64,000 nucleotides of DNA from Thalassospira profundimaris (GCF_003326675.1 NZ_JPWF01000001.1:480624-544623), one strand, 5' to 3'. Positions 1 through 9,226 are shown, numbered from the stretch's first letter. The notes: generated from the letters alone by a model not told the origin. Translations and numbers: made by a program.

Positions 1-657
1 GTTTACGACATGCTGTCCTTTACCAACGATAACGACACATATGCGTCGCTGGCATCGATTGGCATTACCCTTGATGACAGCAACTATCTGGTCATTGATG
101 AAGAGGTACTGGAAGACGCACTGGTGTCGAATTTTGACGCGGTGGCGGATCTGTTTTCCTATTCGGGGAAAACGGATTCGGATGATCTTCTGGTTTCCAA
201 GGCGGACGGCTCATACACCGGCACCTTTACTGTCGATATCGTAACGGATGCGGATGGCAATATCACATCGGCCAGTGTGAATGGCGATAGCAGCCTGTTT
301 ACCATCAGTGACAACAAGATCGTGGGCGTCGAGGGCAGTACCTATGAAGGGGTGACGCTGTTCTTTGGCGGCGACACATCGCAAAGTGTCGAGGTCACGA
401 TCACCAGTGGCCTTGCCTATGACCTGACCAATTCGCTCGACAAATATACCAGCAGCACGGATGGCCTGATTGCCAATCGCCTCGAACGGCTGGAAGAACA
501 GGTCGATGATCTTGAAGACAAGGTCGAAGATATCACAACCGATGCCGACGAATATGCGGCCGAACTGACCGAACGCTATTCCGCGATCGAGACCAAGCTT
601 TATCAGCTGCAGCTTATGCGTGAACAACTTGAAGCCTTGTGGGGTGAAGATGACTAA
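1..657 (+). CDS. fliD: Flagellar hook-associated protein 2 (filament cap), C-terminal part
   Basis: The reading frame is open from the first base, so the gene starts upstream of the window and only the last 218 codons are seen. The visible part has the Thr/Ser/Asp-rich beta domain of a filament cap protein, then a long C-terminal coiled coil beginning at NRLERLEEQVDDLEDKV and ending in QLQLMREQLEALW, the usual end of the FliD_C domain. FliD caps the growing filament and folds exported flagellin. The following fliS-like gene overlaps its stop codon and the other hook genes lie downstream, which supports the call. The N-terminal domain cannot be checked here. Confidence 0.85.
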   Translation, partial: VYDMLSFTNDNDTYASLASIGITLDDSNYLVIDEEVLEDALVSNFDAVADLFSYSGKTDSDDLLVSKADGSYTGTFTVDIVTDADGNITSASVNGDSSLFTISDNKIVGVEGSTYEGVTLFFGGDTSQSVEVTITSGLAYDLTNSLDKYTSSTDGLIANRLERLEEQVDDLEDKVEDITTDADEYAAELTERYSAIETKLYQLQLMREQLEALWGEDD

Positions 658-1114
658 TAATACAGCAGCCGCCTCCCAGCAGGCCTATCGGTATGCCGGC
701 GCAAGTGCGCAATATAACAATGCGCTTCGCACCACGTCGCCCGTGGCCATGATGGCAATCGCCATCACCCGCACCAGACAGCATCTTCGGACCGCGCTTA
801 AATATCGCACGGAAAAGAAATTCGATCTTGAAAGCCGTGAAAAAGCGATTGTCATGACACGCCTCAAAGCATTGCAGGCATGTGTTGCACCAAAATCGGC
901 ACCGGAACTTTCAAGAGATCTCTTTGCCTTTTATGCAAGAATGATTAAATTGCTCGCACGTAACCGCAGGGACGCTTCCATGGAGGAACGTTACGAGGTC
1001 GTTGACCGCAACCTGCAAGAGCTTGCGCGCGAATGGGAAAAATTCTCGAAAGTCGATCCAAGTAGGACTGTTCAAGCCCAATCAGGGCATCCGATGATCG
1101 GAACAGTGTTGTGA
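650..1114 (+). CDS. fliS: FliS-like flagellar export chaperone
   Basis: A 154-residue, mostly helical protein. The N-terminal stretch QQAYRYAGASAQYNNAL followed by TTSPVAMMAIAI resembles the FliS pattern in which a Tyr-rich start precedes a helix that packs against flagellin. FliS keeps flagellin unfolded in the cytoplasm before type III export. I chose the ATG at 650 because GGGGTGA lies just upstream and the gene then overlaps the fliD stop by 8 bases, a typical translationally coupled fliD-fliS pair. An in-frame start at 620 would bury it further inside fliD and is less likely. Similarity is weak by eye, so position carries much of the call. Confidence 0.68.
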   Translation: MTNNTAAASQQAYRYAGASAQYNNALRTTSPVAMMAIAITRTRQHLRTALKYRTEKKFDLESREKAIVMTRLKALQACVAPKSAPELSRDLFAFYARMIKLLARNRRDASMEERYEVVDRNLQELAREWEKFSKVDPSRTVQAQSGHPMIGTVL

Positions 1115-1121
1115 GGGACAT

Positions 1122-1733
1122 TTGAGTGTAGGTCTTCGCGGAGCAGTGTCGACAAGCTCTGACATATCAGACATTGCATCAGCCAATGACGTTCTGAGCG
1201 ATCTTGATGATAACAGCCTTGTTGCGCGTATGGTCGAAGGTGACAAGCGCGCCTATCGGGTGATCGTTGAACGTTACTATCGTGGAATTGTCGGTATCGC
1301 GCGCCGTATGGGACTGACCGGTGGCGATGCCGAGGATGTGGCACAGGATGTTTTTGTCCGTGTCTGGTTGCATCGTGACAAGTGGCGGGCAGATGGCGGG
1401 GCAACCTTCAAGACCTGGTTGTACCGGGTTGCGGTCAACAGGGTGATCGACCTTAAGCGCAAGCCGCAATTTGTTGACGGGGCTGAACTTGACGAAGTTC
1501 CCGATGAAACAATGTCGGCTGTTGACCGGTTGGCCCAGCATCAGGAATTCAAACGCCTGCGGGTCGCAATCAAAAAGCTGTCTGACCAACAACAAATTGC
1601 CATTAACCTGTTTTATGACCGTGAATTATCCAATCAGGAAGCTGCCTCGATTATGGGGGTTTCAGTCAATGCTATGGAATCACTGTTGAAACGGGCGCGA
1701 AGGCGTTTACGTGAAGAGTTGAAAACGATCTGA
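1122..1733 (+). CDS. ECF-type RNA polymerase sigma factor
   Basis: A 203-residue protein with the two conserved ECF regions: region 2 (about residues 35-105, with GDAEDVAQDVFVRVW and FKTWLYRVAVNRVID) binding core polymerase and the -10 element, and region 4 (about 145-200, LSNQEAASIMGVSVNAMESLLKRARRRLREEL), a helix-turn-helix for the -35 element. The start is a TTG preceded by GAGGGA and lying 7 bases after the fliS-like stop, so it may be co-transcribed with the flagellar genes. A membrane protein of anti-sigma layout and a small periplasmic protein follow. Its regulon is unknown, but the neighbourhood suggests an envelope or flagellum-linked stress signal. Confidence 0.9.
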   Translation: MSVGLRGAVSTSSDISDIASANDVLSDLDDNSLVARMVEGDKRAYRVIVERYYRGIVGIARRMGLTGGDAEDVAQDVFVRVWLHRDKWRADGGATFKTWLYRVAVNRVIDLKRKPQFVDGAELDEVPDETMSAVDRLAQHQEFKRLRVAIKKLSDQQQIAINLFYDRELSNQEAASIMGVSVNAMESLLKRARRRLREELKTI

Positions 1734-1796
1734 GATACGATTAGTTTTACGTTCCGTTCGAACAGGTAAGTTCGTCCTAAGAAAAAGCGGTGTGCT

Positions 1797-2498
1797 GTGA
1801 AAATCGAGCGTTTCGAAGAATTACTGGACCAGTACGGTTGGGATCTTGGGTCCTGGCCTGATAGCTTGCGTCGCGAGGCGAATGTTCTGCTGGCACAGGA
1901 TGCACATGCCGCGGAATTGCTGCGCTCGTTGCGTTCTGTCGAAGATCTTCTGGCCGATGATCCGTTGCCGATGGGCAAGCACAAGGCCATTGATGATATC
2001 TTTGCTGCCATCGAGGCCGAAGAAAACAAAGCCAGCAGCGTATCGCAAGCAGAAGCATCCGATCCAAACCAGTCCTTTCAATCCATTGATGATCGTCCCA
2101 GATCGCGTGCGCACCTGACAGTTGCGAGTGCAGCACCCTTGGGCGAGGGACCGGCCCGCAAAACTTATCCGACCCAATCAACAAAATCCCCGGTTAATCC
2201 GGCGATTGCGACTGACGCAGCCCACTATAACGGGCGGGCCAAAGGTGTCTTGCATCTATTGGGCCGCCGCATGTTTTCAGGGGTTGGCATGGCCGCCTGT
2301 GCGCTGGCCGGTTTTGTTTTTGGCGTTGTTATGACCATCGAAGAAGGCCAGCAAGTGAATGCACATGCCGACGAAATCGAAGTGATCGATTTCCTGGAAA
2401 ACCACCTCTATGTCATTGATCAGGTTACAGTTCCGAAGGATGGTCAGGATACGGCCGTTCCAAATTCTGTTTCCGGACAGGGAGTGTCGGCACAATGA
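1797..2498 (+). CDS. Putative single-pass anti-sigma factor
   Basis: A 233-residue protein with a charged, helical N-terminal part (residues 1-80, with FEELLDQYGWDLGSWPDSLR), a long low-complexity linker rich in Ser, Pro and Ala (80-150), one membrane helix (about 159-179) and a short C-terminal tail on the outer face. A cytoplasmic helical domain, linker and single helix right after an ECF sigma gene is the classic anti-sigma layout; no zinc-binding HxxxCxxC motif is visible. The GTG start at 1797 is 63 bases after the sigma stop. Its stop overlaps the next ATG by 4 bases (ATGA). The function is inferred from order and topology, not from a recognised family. Confidence 0.6.
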   Translation: MKIERFEELLDQYGWDLGSWPDSLRREANVLLAQDAHAAELLRSLRSVEDLLADDPLPMGKHKAIDDIFAAIEAEENKASSVSQAEASDPNQSFQSIDDRPRSRAHLTVASAAPLGEGPARKTYPTQSTKSPVNPAIATDAAHYNGRAKGVLHLLGRRMFSGVGMAACALAGFVFGVVMTIEEGQQVNAHADEIEVIDFLENHLYVIDQVTVPKDGQDTAVPNSVSGQGVSAQ

Positions 2499-2995
2499 GC
2501 TTTGCATTCCGACGGGTTTCGACCATGCGCAAGCTGATGTGGGCGTCCCTTGCAATCAATCTGTTTCTGGCAGGCGCGCTTGCCGGAAATCTGGTCAGTG
2601 GTTATTCGATGTTCCGTTCGCCGATGCCGCCGCCTCCGCCTGGCGGATTTGATGACGAACCGCCCGGTATCCGGATGTTGAAAAATGTCCGGACGCGTCT
2701 GAGTGACGAGGGCAAAGTTATTTTTGATGCGGAATTCAATTCGGTGATTGCTGAAATCCGCAGCCGCCCGAGCCCGCGTCTGCTGACAGAAGAGTTGCGT
2801 TCAACACTTGATGATCCGGAGGCGTCAGACACCGAAGTTCGTGCCGCATATGCCGGGTTGAAAGAAGCAATTCAGGAAGATTTGACGACGGTTCTGGGGC
2901 ATATGGCCAATGCCGCCATTGCGCTTTCACCAGAAGATCGACGTCAAATGATCTTTATGGGGCCGGGCGATATGCCGCCCCCGCCAAGGCAATAA
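2495..2995 (+). CDS. Membrane-anchored periplasmic protein of the Spy/CpxP-like (heavy-metal sensor) type
   Basis: A 166-residue protein with an N-terminal hydrophobic anchor (about residues 13-36), a proline-rich hinge (PMPPPPPGG), then an all-helical periplasmic domain (about 60-150) and a second proline-rich tail. The pattern of an anchored helical domain beside a sigma/anti-sigma pair resembles the periplasmic heavy-metal sensor family related to CnrX, ZraP and Spy. Those proteins sense metal or misfolded protein and release the anti-sigma factor. No clear LTxxQ repeat or metal-binding His cluster is seen, so the ligand is unknown. Its start overlaps the previous stop by 4 bases, implying coupled translation, and a strong terminator follows. 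Confidence 0.55.
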   Translation: MSFAFRRVSTMRKLMWASLAINLFLAGALAGNLVSGYSMFRSPMPPPPPGGFDDEPPGIRMLKNVRTRLSDEGKVIFDAEFNSVIAEIRSRPSPRLLTEELRSTLDDPEASDTEVRAAYAGLKEAIQEDLTTVLGHMANAAIALSPEDRRQMIFMGPGDMPPPPRQ

Positions 2996-3012
2996 ACAAA
3001 TCGTTTAAAATC

Positions 3013-3038
3013 AAGGGATGCAAATGCATCCCTTTTTT
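3013..3038 (+). terminator. Rho-independent terminator after the ECF module
   Basis: GGGATGCA (3015-3022) and TGCATCCC (3025-3032) form a perfect stem around a very small loop, followed by six T. It separates the sigma/anti-sigma unit from flgD, so flgD probably has its own promoter at 3040-3127. Confidence 0.85.
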
Positions 3039-3133
3039 ATTTCGGAAAAGTCGAAACTTTCTGCGCCAGTTTTCGTCATTCCCGCCGTGCAAAGAACATA
3101 GACGCCCAAAACTGTTCTTGCCCGGAGTTGGTG

Positions 3134-3829
3134 ATGAGTTTCCTTAGTGGCCTGACATATGACAGCCTGACTTCCTCGACCTCGTCGTCGAGCAGCAGCA
3201 CGATCTCGACCAGCACCAGTGACAGCTCGACATATGAAACCTATATGACGCTGCTTCTGACGACACTGGAGAATCAGGATCCGACCGATCCGGAAGACGT
3301 GTCGGAAATCACCACTCAGTTGGCGACCTTTGAGCAACTTGAACTGGCGGAACAGAACAACACGCTTCTTTCCAACCTTTCGGAATCCCTTTCAGCCCTT
3401 CAGGGGGTTGTCGATAACAGTGCTGCGCAGGCCTATCTGGGCACAGATATCGTTGCGGTTGGCGACACCGCCCCGCTCGAGAATGGCGAGGCCGAGTGGT
3501 ACTACGTGCTTGATGATGATGCGGCCAGTGTCACGGTTACGGTGACCGACGAAGACGGCAATGTTGTTTACGAGACGACCGAAGCCGGTTCTGAAGGCAG
3601 CAATAATTTCATCTGGGATGGCACCACCGACGCAGGCGGGACCCTGAATTCGGGGACTTACACCCTGTCGGTCAGTGCCGTTGATTCCGATGGCAACTCC
3701 ATTGATTCCGAAATCCTTATGACCGGTGTGGTGTCGGCACTCGACCTGACCGGGGATGAAGCCGTGCTGTACGTCAACGGGGTCGATGTTTCGATCGATG
3801 ATGTGCAGGGCACGCAAACAGTTTCCTGA
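3134..3829 (+). CDS. flgD: Flagellar hook assembly scaffolding protein FlgD
   Basis: A 231-residue protein. After a Ser/Thr-rich start it carries the conserved FlgD N-terminal core (LLLTTLENQDPTDPEDVSE then TTQLATFEQLE), followed by the FlgD tudor/FnIII-like region with NNFIWDGTTDAGGTLNSGTY. FlgD sits at the tip of the growing hook, allows FlgE subunits to add, and is then discarded. TTG (3128) and GTG (3131) codons precede in frame, but the ATG at 3134 has GGAG 6 bases upstream and is preferred. flgE follows after 17 bases. Confidence 0.93.
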   Translation: MSFLSGLTYDSLTSSTSSSSSSTISTSTSDSSTYETYMTLLLTTLENQDPTDPEDVSEITTQLATFEQLELAEQNNTLLSNLSESLSALQGVVDNSAAQAYLGTDIVAVGDTAPLENGEAEWYYVLDDDAASVTVTVTDEDGNVVYETTEAGSEGSNNFIWDGTTDAGGTLNSGTYTLSVSAVDSDGNSIDSEILMTGVVSALDLTGDEAVLYVNGVDVSIDDVQGTQTVS

Positions 3830-3846
3830 AACAAAGGATAAAAACC

Positions 3847-5142
3847 ATGAGCCTTAGCAGCGCACTGAATTCCGCCGTTTTAGGTCTGAATGCACAATCG
3901 ACTTCGCTTGGCATCATTTCCGGCAACATCGCCAATAGCGAGACCGTTGGTTACAAGGACAGCACCGCGGCATTTTCATCCCTTGTCACAACACCGGGTT
4001 CGACCACGCAGGGTTATTCCAACGGTGTGACGACATCGACACTGACCAATATCTCGGCCCAGGGCCTTATTGAAGCGGATAATACCGCGACCAGTCTTGC
4101 GATTTCGGGGGACGGCTTTTTCGTTGTGACCGACGGAAATGGCGATACCTATTACACCCGCGCCGGGGACTTTTCGGCTGATGCCGATGGCAACCTTGTG
4201 AACGGATCGGGTTACTATTTGATGGGCTATGCCCTGAATTCGGACGGGGATCCGGAATCGGGTACGGTTCCGACCAGCACGGCGGCACTGACCACAATCA
4301 ATCTGGAAAACCTGACCGGTACGGCAGAAGCGACAACCGAAACATCGATTGTGGCCAACTTGCCTGCCGATGCCGAGGTCGGTGACAGTTTCTCGATTGA
4401 TGTTGAGGTGTTTGACAGCCTCGGCACCAGCCACACCATCACCTATGAATATACCAAGACGGCCGCCAATGAGTGGGAGCTGACCTATTCCGATCCGGTT
4501 CTGACATCGGATGGTACGACCGTGACCGGAACGTCATCGGGTGGTCCTTTGACCATTACTTTCAATTCCGATGGTGAGCTTGCCTCTATCGAGGATAGCG
4601 GTGGTACGGATGTGACTGATAGTGCGACCCTGACAGTGACCGGATGGACGACCGGGGCATCTGACAGCACGATTGTGACCGACATGGGTACCGCGGGCGA
4701 GAATGATGGTCTGCAGCAATATGCGTCGGACGATGAAGACGGCGACATGACGCTTTATTCCGTCGATCAGAATGGGTCGAACTATTCCGAAATCTCGGAA
4801 ATTTCGATCTCTGACGACGGGGTGGTTTCAGTGACCTACGACAACGGTGTCAGCGAGCCTGTCTATCAGATTGTTCTGGCCGATTTTGCCAATGCAGATG
4901 GTCTGACCGCGTATAGCGACACGGTTTTCAAGGAAAGCAATACGTCCGGGACCTATGTCCTGAAAACGCCGGGTGATGGCGGGACGGGCACGATTGCCGA
5001 CTATTCGCTTGAAACGTCGACCGTCGACACAACGACCCAGTTTTCAAAAATGATTGTCGCACAGCAGGCCTATTCGGCGGCCGCGCAGGTGATTTCAACC
5101 ACCAGCGACATGTATGACACCCTGATTTCTTCTGTGAACTAA
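3847..5142 (+). CDS. flgE: Flagellar hook protein FlgE
   Basis: A 431-residue protein with the N-terminal flagellar rod/hook signature (SGNIANSETVGYKDS near residues 25-40) and the matching C-terminal helix (FSKMIVAQQAYSAAAQVISTTSDMYDTL). The middle is Ser/Thr/Asp-rich beta structure of the hook surface. About 130 copies of FlgE build the hook that joins basal body to filament. AAGGA lies about 10 bases before the ATG. The gene is co-oriented with flgD and the flgN-like gene, with short gaps, so one operon is likely. Confidence 0.95.
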   Translation: MSLSSALNSAVLGLNAQSTSLGIISGNIANSETVGYKDSTAAFSSLVTTPGSTTQGYSNGVTTSTLTNISAQGLIEADNTATSLAISGDGFFVVTDGNGDTYYTRAGDFSADADGNLVNGSGYYLMGYALNSDGDPESGTVPTSTAALTTINLENLTGTAEATTETSIVANLPADAEVGDSFSIDVEVFDSLGTSHTITYEYTKTAANEWELTYSDPVLTSDGTTVTGTSSGGPLTITFNSDGELASIEDSGGTDVTDSATLTVTGWTTGASDSTIVTDMGTAGENDGLQQYASDDEDGDMTLYSVDQNGSNYSEISEISISDDGVVSVTYDNGVSEPVYQIVLADFANADGLTAYSDTVFKESNTSGTYVLKTPGDGGTGTIADYSLETSTVDTTTQFSKMIVAQQAYSAAAQVISTTSDMYDTLISSVN

Positions 5143-5154
5143 GGCGAGGCTGAC

Positions 5155-5595
5155 ATGACTGCATTAAACGCCACGGAAACCAACACCCTGTCTGCCCCGC
5201 AAGATGATGACAAAATCCAGGGCATCATGCATCGCCTCATCGACCTTCTGGATGTTGAATGGCGCATCCTTGAACAGGCGCAATACGATCTGTTGCCAGA
5301 CATCACACAGGAAAAAACCAAGCTTGAAGACGAACTGCATGCCGAGTTGGCAACGCAGCGTAAGGTTCGCACCGGTCAGGTTCATGCCGGGCTGATTGTT
5401 GATTTTGAAATGGTCAAAACGCTTCGTGCCAAACTTGATCGTAACAATGTACGTCTGAAGGCAAAGCGGGAAGCCTGTCTTAAACGCATTCGGGCGGGTT
5501 GGGCGGCGACCGCGGGTGACAGTTCGACATCCTATGACCGTCAGGGCGATCTGCGCGGCAAGGCGCATCAGAAAATATTCAATATGAAGATGTAA
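5155..5595 (+). CDS. flgN: FlgN-like chaperone for hook-filament junction proteins
   Basis: A 146-residue, charged, almost fully helical soluble protein with a heptad-like central part (residues 20-110: IQGIMHRLIDLLDVEWRILE, then KTKLEDELHAELATQRK). It lies 12 bases after flgE and 60 bases before flgK. A small helical protein immediately before flgK and flgL is the expected place for FlgN, the export chaperone of those two proteins. Sequence similarity to FlgN is too weak to judge by eye, so this is a positional and structural call. Confidence 0.6.
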   Translation: MTALNATETNTLSAPQDDDKIQGIMHRLIDLLDVEWRILEQAQYDLLPDITQEKTKLEDELHAELATQRKVRTGQVHAGLIVDFEMVKTLRAKLDRNNVRLKAKREACLKRIRAGWAATAGDSSTSYDRQGDLRGKAHQKIFNMKM

Positions 5596-5655
5596 GCCCC
5601 GTTCCGCTTTCCAACTGCCATTCGTTTTATCCGATCAGATTCGATAGGTCACACC

Positions 5656-7377
5656 ATGTCGATCCGTGCCGCACAGTCATCTGCTCTCAGTGCCCTGCAG
5701 TCCAGTCAGGCCGGGATCAGTGTGTCTGCGGAAAATATCGCCAATGCATCGGTCGAAGGTTACACCGCAAAATCGCTTAGTCTGGCGAGCAGTGTCACCA
5801 CGGGGGCTGCAACCGGCGTAACGGTGACCTCGGTCGGATCGACGGTGGACAGCTATCTTCTGAAATCGATCAGCGAGGCCGCTTCTGAAAGCGGATATGC
5901 GTCGGTTTTTGCCGATCCGCTGAATATGGTGGCGACCCAGTTCGGGGATATTGGCGATGATGGTTCGATTTCGACCCTGATCACTGACCTTGAAACGGCA
6001 ATCGCAGCGCTGGCGATCAGTTCTGACAGCCAGTCGGCAAAGTCGACGACATTAAGCGAAGCAAACGCGATTGCCGACGAACTTAATAACCTTTCCCAAA
6101 CAGTTCAAAGTGAACGCGCCAATGCTGATCAGTCGATTGAAGATACGGTTGATCAGATCAATGATCTTTTGAATGTTATTCAGGCCTACAACGATCAGCT
6201 GAATGGAACAGATGGCACGACGCTTTCGACAAGCGAACTTCAGGATGCCCGGACCCAGGCGATCAATGAATTATCCGAACTGGTCGATATCAGCTACTAC
6301 ACCGACTCATCGAACACCACCCAGGTCTATATTGGCGGCACGCTTGTTGTTGGCAGCCAGGTTCAGGAACTGTCCTATAACGCGGTCGGAACAGTAACGG
6401 CCGATACGACATTTTCCGATATTACCGTGAACGGCAAATCGATCATGAGCAGTATTTCAGGCGGAAGTCTGGGCGGCTTGATTGAACTGCGTGATGAAAC
6501 TCTTCCCGGTATTCAGGAAGAGCTGGATAACCTTGCCACAACCCTGATGGACAGCATCAATGCCGTGACCAATCTTGGGACGGCCTATCCGGCGCCAAGT
6601 GAACTTGTCGGGACTGTCGAAACAGATCTGACCGATGCGTTTTCAGGGTCGGGCACGGTTCGACTAGCCGCAACTGACGAGGATGGCAACGCTGTCGAAG
6701 TCATTGAAATCGACCTTTCGACGATCACAAGCGTTCAGGACATTGTAGATGCAATCAATGGATCGACCTATCTGGATGCGTCGATTGGCAGTGACGGAAC
6801 ACTTGAAATTGCCGCATCCGATGATGATTACGGCGTTTCAATCATCAATATGGATGCCAGCGTTGGCACCGATGATCAGGGATTTTCGGATTATTTCGGC
6901 CTAAACGACATGTTTACCGGAACGGACGCCGGAAATATTTCGGTGAATGCAGACTGGCTTGCCGATACCAGCAAGCTGCCGGTCGGGTCAGGATCAGACG
7001 ATGCCGGACTTGCCGTGGGGGACAGTGTGATTTCATCGGGCAGTTCGGATATTGCGGAATCCCTTGCCGATCTGTTTGACGAAAATATCAGTTTTGATGC
7101 GGCGGGTGACCTTGGATCAACCAAAACCACCTTGTCAGACTATGCCGCCGAAATCCTGTCAGACGTCGCACAGCAGGCATCGAGTGCGGAAACCGAGGCC
7201 AGTGTAGCCAGCAGCGCCTATGACGAGCTGGTCGAAAGTTTTTCCAACCAATATGGCGTGAATACCGATGAAGAGGCACTCACGCTTAGTAACCTAGAAA
7301 GTGCCTATGAGGCCGCCGCAGCGATCCTGGAAATCACCCAGTCGCTGATGGATACATTGCTTGATGCGGTCAGGTAA
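5656..7377 (+). CDS. flgK: Flagellar hook-associated protein 1 FlgK
   Basis: A 573-residue protein with the rod/hook N-terminal signature (SAENIANASVEGYTAKS at about residues 25-41) and the HAP1 C-terminal helix (EEALTLSNLESAYEAAAAILEITQSLMDTLL). The length and the central regular helical domain fit FlgK, which forms the first junction layer between hook and filament. flgL begins 12 bases downstream, the usual flgK-flgL pair. Composition is acidic and Cys-free, as expected for exported axial proteins. Confidence 0.94.
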   Translation: MSIRAAQSSALSALQSSQAGISVSAENIANASVEGYTAKSLSLASSVTTGAATGVTVTSVGSTVDSYLLKSISEAASESGYASVFADPLNMVATQFGDIGDDGSISTLITDLETAIAALAISSDSQSAKSTTLSEANAIADELNNLSQTVQSERANADQSIEDTVDQINDLLNVIQAYNDQLNGTDGTTLSTSELQDARTQAINELSELVDISYYTDSSNTTQVYIGGTLVVGSQVQELSYNAVGTVTADTTFSDITVNGKSIMSSISGGSLGGLIELRDETLPGIQEELDNLATTLMDSINAVTNLGTAYPAPSELVGTVETDLTDAFSGSGTVRLAATDEDGNAVEVIEIDLSTITSVQDIVDAINGSTYLDASIGSDGTLEIAASDDDYGVSIINMDASVGTDDQGFSDYFGLNDMFTGTDAGNISVNADWLADTSKLPVGSGSDDAGLAVGDSVISSGSSDIAESLADLFDENISFDAAGDLGSTKTTLSDYAAEILSDVAQQASSAETEASVASSAYDELVESFSNQYGVNTDEEALTLSNLESAYEAAAAILEITQSLMDTLLDAVR

Positions 7378-7389
7378 GGGATCAAAGAA

Positions 7390-8301
7390 ATGCGCGTTTC
7401 CACAGCCGCGATGCAGCAGAACATGCTTAGTCAAATTCGTTCGGTTCAGTCTCAGCTGGCGACCGCGACCGAGCAATCGAGTTCCGGCGTGAAATCGGAT
7501 TCCTATGCCGGTGTCGCCGACAGTTCATATGTCATTGCGACCCTGAGTGCGGAAATCTCCGAAGCATCGGCCTATGCAGATATTGCCGAAACCATTCAGA
7601 CAAGGGTCGAGGTCTATTATTCGACGCTTAATGACATGGTCGATCTTTTGACGGAAATGACGTCGGATTTGTCCGGTGCATTAAGCACCGGGACGGACAA
7701 GGCATACGGGATTAATGAATCCGCCGGTGCGGCCCTTGAGACTTTTGCATCACTTTTGAATACCCAATATGAGGGGCGTTATATCTATGCAGGCTCTGCG
7801 ACGGATACGGCCCCGGTTTCGGTTGATGCCGCCGATTATGCGGTGATTACCAGTCCGTCGACCACAGATCTTAGCTATTATTCCGGGAATAGTGACATCG
7901 CATCGGCCAAGGTTGCGGATGGCACAACCATCGAATACGGGATCACGGCACAGGAAGATGCGTTTGAGCAGGCCTTGCGTGCCTTGAACCTTGCTGCGAA
8001 TGCCAGTACCGATCCGGTGGACGAAGATGCCTTGAGTGAAGCAATGGAACTGATCGAAAGTGCGGCGGCAGGATTGTCAGAATTGCAAAATCAGGTGTCC
8101 TATACGCAGGACCAGCTTGAAGCTGTTGTTGATATGCATATCGATTTTCAGCTGGCGGCCGAAGGCACCGTATCAAACCTGACCGACATTGATCTTGCCG
8201 AGGCGGTGGTTACTTTGGAAACATTGTCGATCCAGCTTGAAGCATCCTATTCGGTGACGGCGCAAATCACCGACATGTCGCTGTTTGAATATCTGCGGTG
8301 A
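7390..8301 (+). CDS. flgL: Flagellar hook-associated protein 3 FlgL
   Basis: A 303-residue protein whose ends resemble flagellin: N-terminal MRVSTAAMQQNMLSQIRSVQ with SSGVKSDSYAGVADS, and C-terminal NLTDIDLAEAVVTLETLSIQ followed by LEASYSVTAQITDMSLFEYL. The middle has the YEGRYIYAGSATDTAPV motif common in FlgL. It forms the second junction layer on which the filament assembles. It ends the flagellar run here; the next gene is convergent and ends 34 bases away, with no strong terminator visible between them. Confidence 0.93.
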   Translation: MRVSTAAMQQNMLSQIRSVQSQLATATEQSSSGVKSDSYAGVADSSYVIATLSAEISEASAYADIAETIQTRVEVYYSTLNDMVDLLTEMTSDLSGALSTGTDKAYGINESAGAALETFASLLNTQYEGRYIYAGSATDTAPVSVDAADYAVITSPSTTDLSYYSGNSDIASAKVADGTTIEYGITAQEDAFEQALRALNLAANASTDPVDEDALSEAMELIESAAAGLSELQNQVSYTQDQLEAVVDMHIDFQLAAEGTVSNLTDIDLAEAVVTLETLSIQLEASYSVTAQITDMSLFEYLR

Positions 8302-8335
8302 TAAACAGGCTTGGGTGCAGATCGAAAGCACGGGC

Positions 8336-9226
8336 TTATTGGGAGATATCGGACAGAATTCCGTATTTTTCCATGATGGTGTCATAGAGACCGTTTTTCC
8401 GGATCGCTGCAAGGCCGACATTCAATTCCGTCATAAGCCGGTCGGCATGTTCGGTCTTGCGGGCAATACAGGAATAATAGGGGTCGTTTGACAGGATTTT
8501 GCTTTTGATTGTCGAGGCATTTGGAATGCCGTCATTCTTGACATTCAACAGGTAATCCATCGGGGCCCGGAAAGACAACACCGCGTCAAGACGGCGAGAC
8601 AGCAATAGATTTACCAGGGTTGTTTCGCTATTAGCCATGATTACGTCGACACCGGCTTCGCGTGCGGAAGTTTCAAGATTATAGCCATTAACCACCCCGA
8701 CCGTCATGTTGCGGGCATCCTCGATTCTATCGACGGTCTCAAGGACTTCTTTATTCGTGGCATATAACGAAACGCGGACATGGCCAAGCGTGTCGGAATA
8801 GAGGAAATCTGCTTCACGTTCGGGCAGGTAACTGCACGAACACAGGCCATCGACCTGACCGGTTTGGGCCAGAAAATACGCCCGTTTCCACGGATAAAAA
8901 GGTGTCAGTAGTGATATGTTCCGGCTGGCAAACGCCGCCCTAAGAATTTCGACATCATAGCCGGGTTGATTGGCATTTTCGGCAATTTTGGCTGGCGGGA
9001 AAGGGTTGCAGGCCAATGTGATGGTCTGGTGATTGCCCACCGGGGAATTCAGGGAGTTTTGCGCCACTGCGCCACCGTGCACAGATAGAATAAGGGCAAG
9101 GCACAGAACCGAAAGCGTTGAAAACCATCGCAAAAGTTGCGTATTGCCAGACAGCTTTGGGCGCCCTGCCGTTTCATTGGCAATCGGGTTACGTGCTGTG
9201 TCGGTGCAATGTGCTTTGATGCGCAT
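8336..9226 (-). CDS. Periplasmic solute-binding protein, family 3 (amino-acid-like)
   Basis: A 296-residue protein with an N-terminal hydrophobic export signal (about residues 33-55, WFSTLSVLCLALILSVHGGAVA) and a mature part that folds like a type II periplasmic binding protein: an opening strand with ITLACNPFPP, GYDVEILRAAF, LTPFYPWKRAYFLAQTGQVDGL and a C-terminal helix GLAAIRKNGLYDTIMEKYG. No permease or ATPase genes are adjacent, so it may serve a sensor or a transporter encoded elsewhere. The ligand cannot be read from the sequence. The signal is preceded by an unusually long N-terminal arm, so the true start may lie further in. Confidence 0.75.
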   Translation of the reverse strand: MRIKAHCTDTARNPIANETAGRPKLSGNTQLLRWFSTLSVLCLALILSVHGGAVAQNSLNSPVGNHQTITLACNPFPPAKIAENANQPGYDVEILRAAFASRNISLLTPFYPWKRAYFLAQTGQVDGLCSCSYLPEREADFLYSDTLGHVRVSLYATNKEVLETVDRIEDARNMTVGVVNGYNLETSAREAGVDVIMANSETTLVNLLLSRRLDAVLSFRAPMDYLLNVKNDGIPNASTIKSKILSNDPYYSCIARKTEHADRLMTELNVGLAAIRKNGLYDTIMEKYGILSDISQ

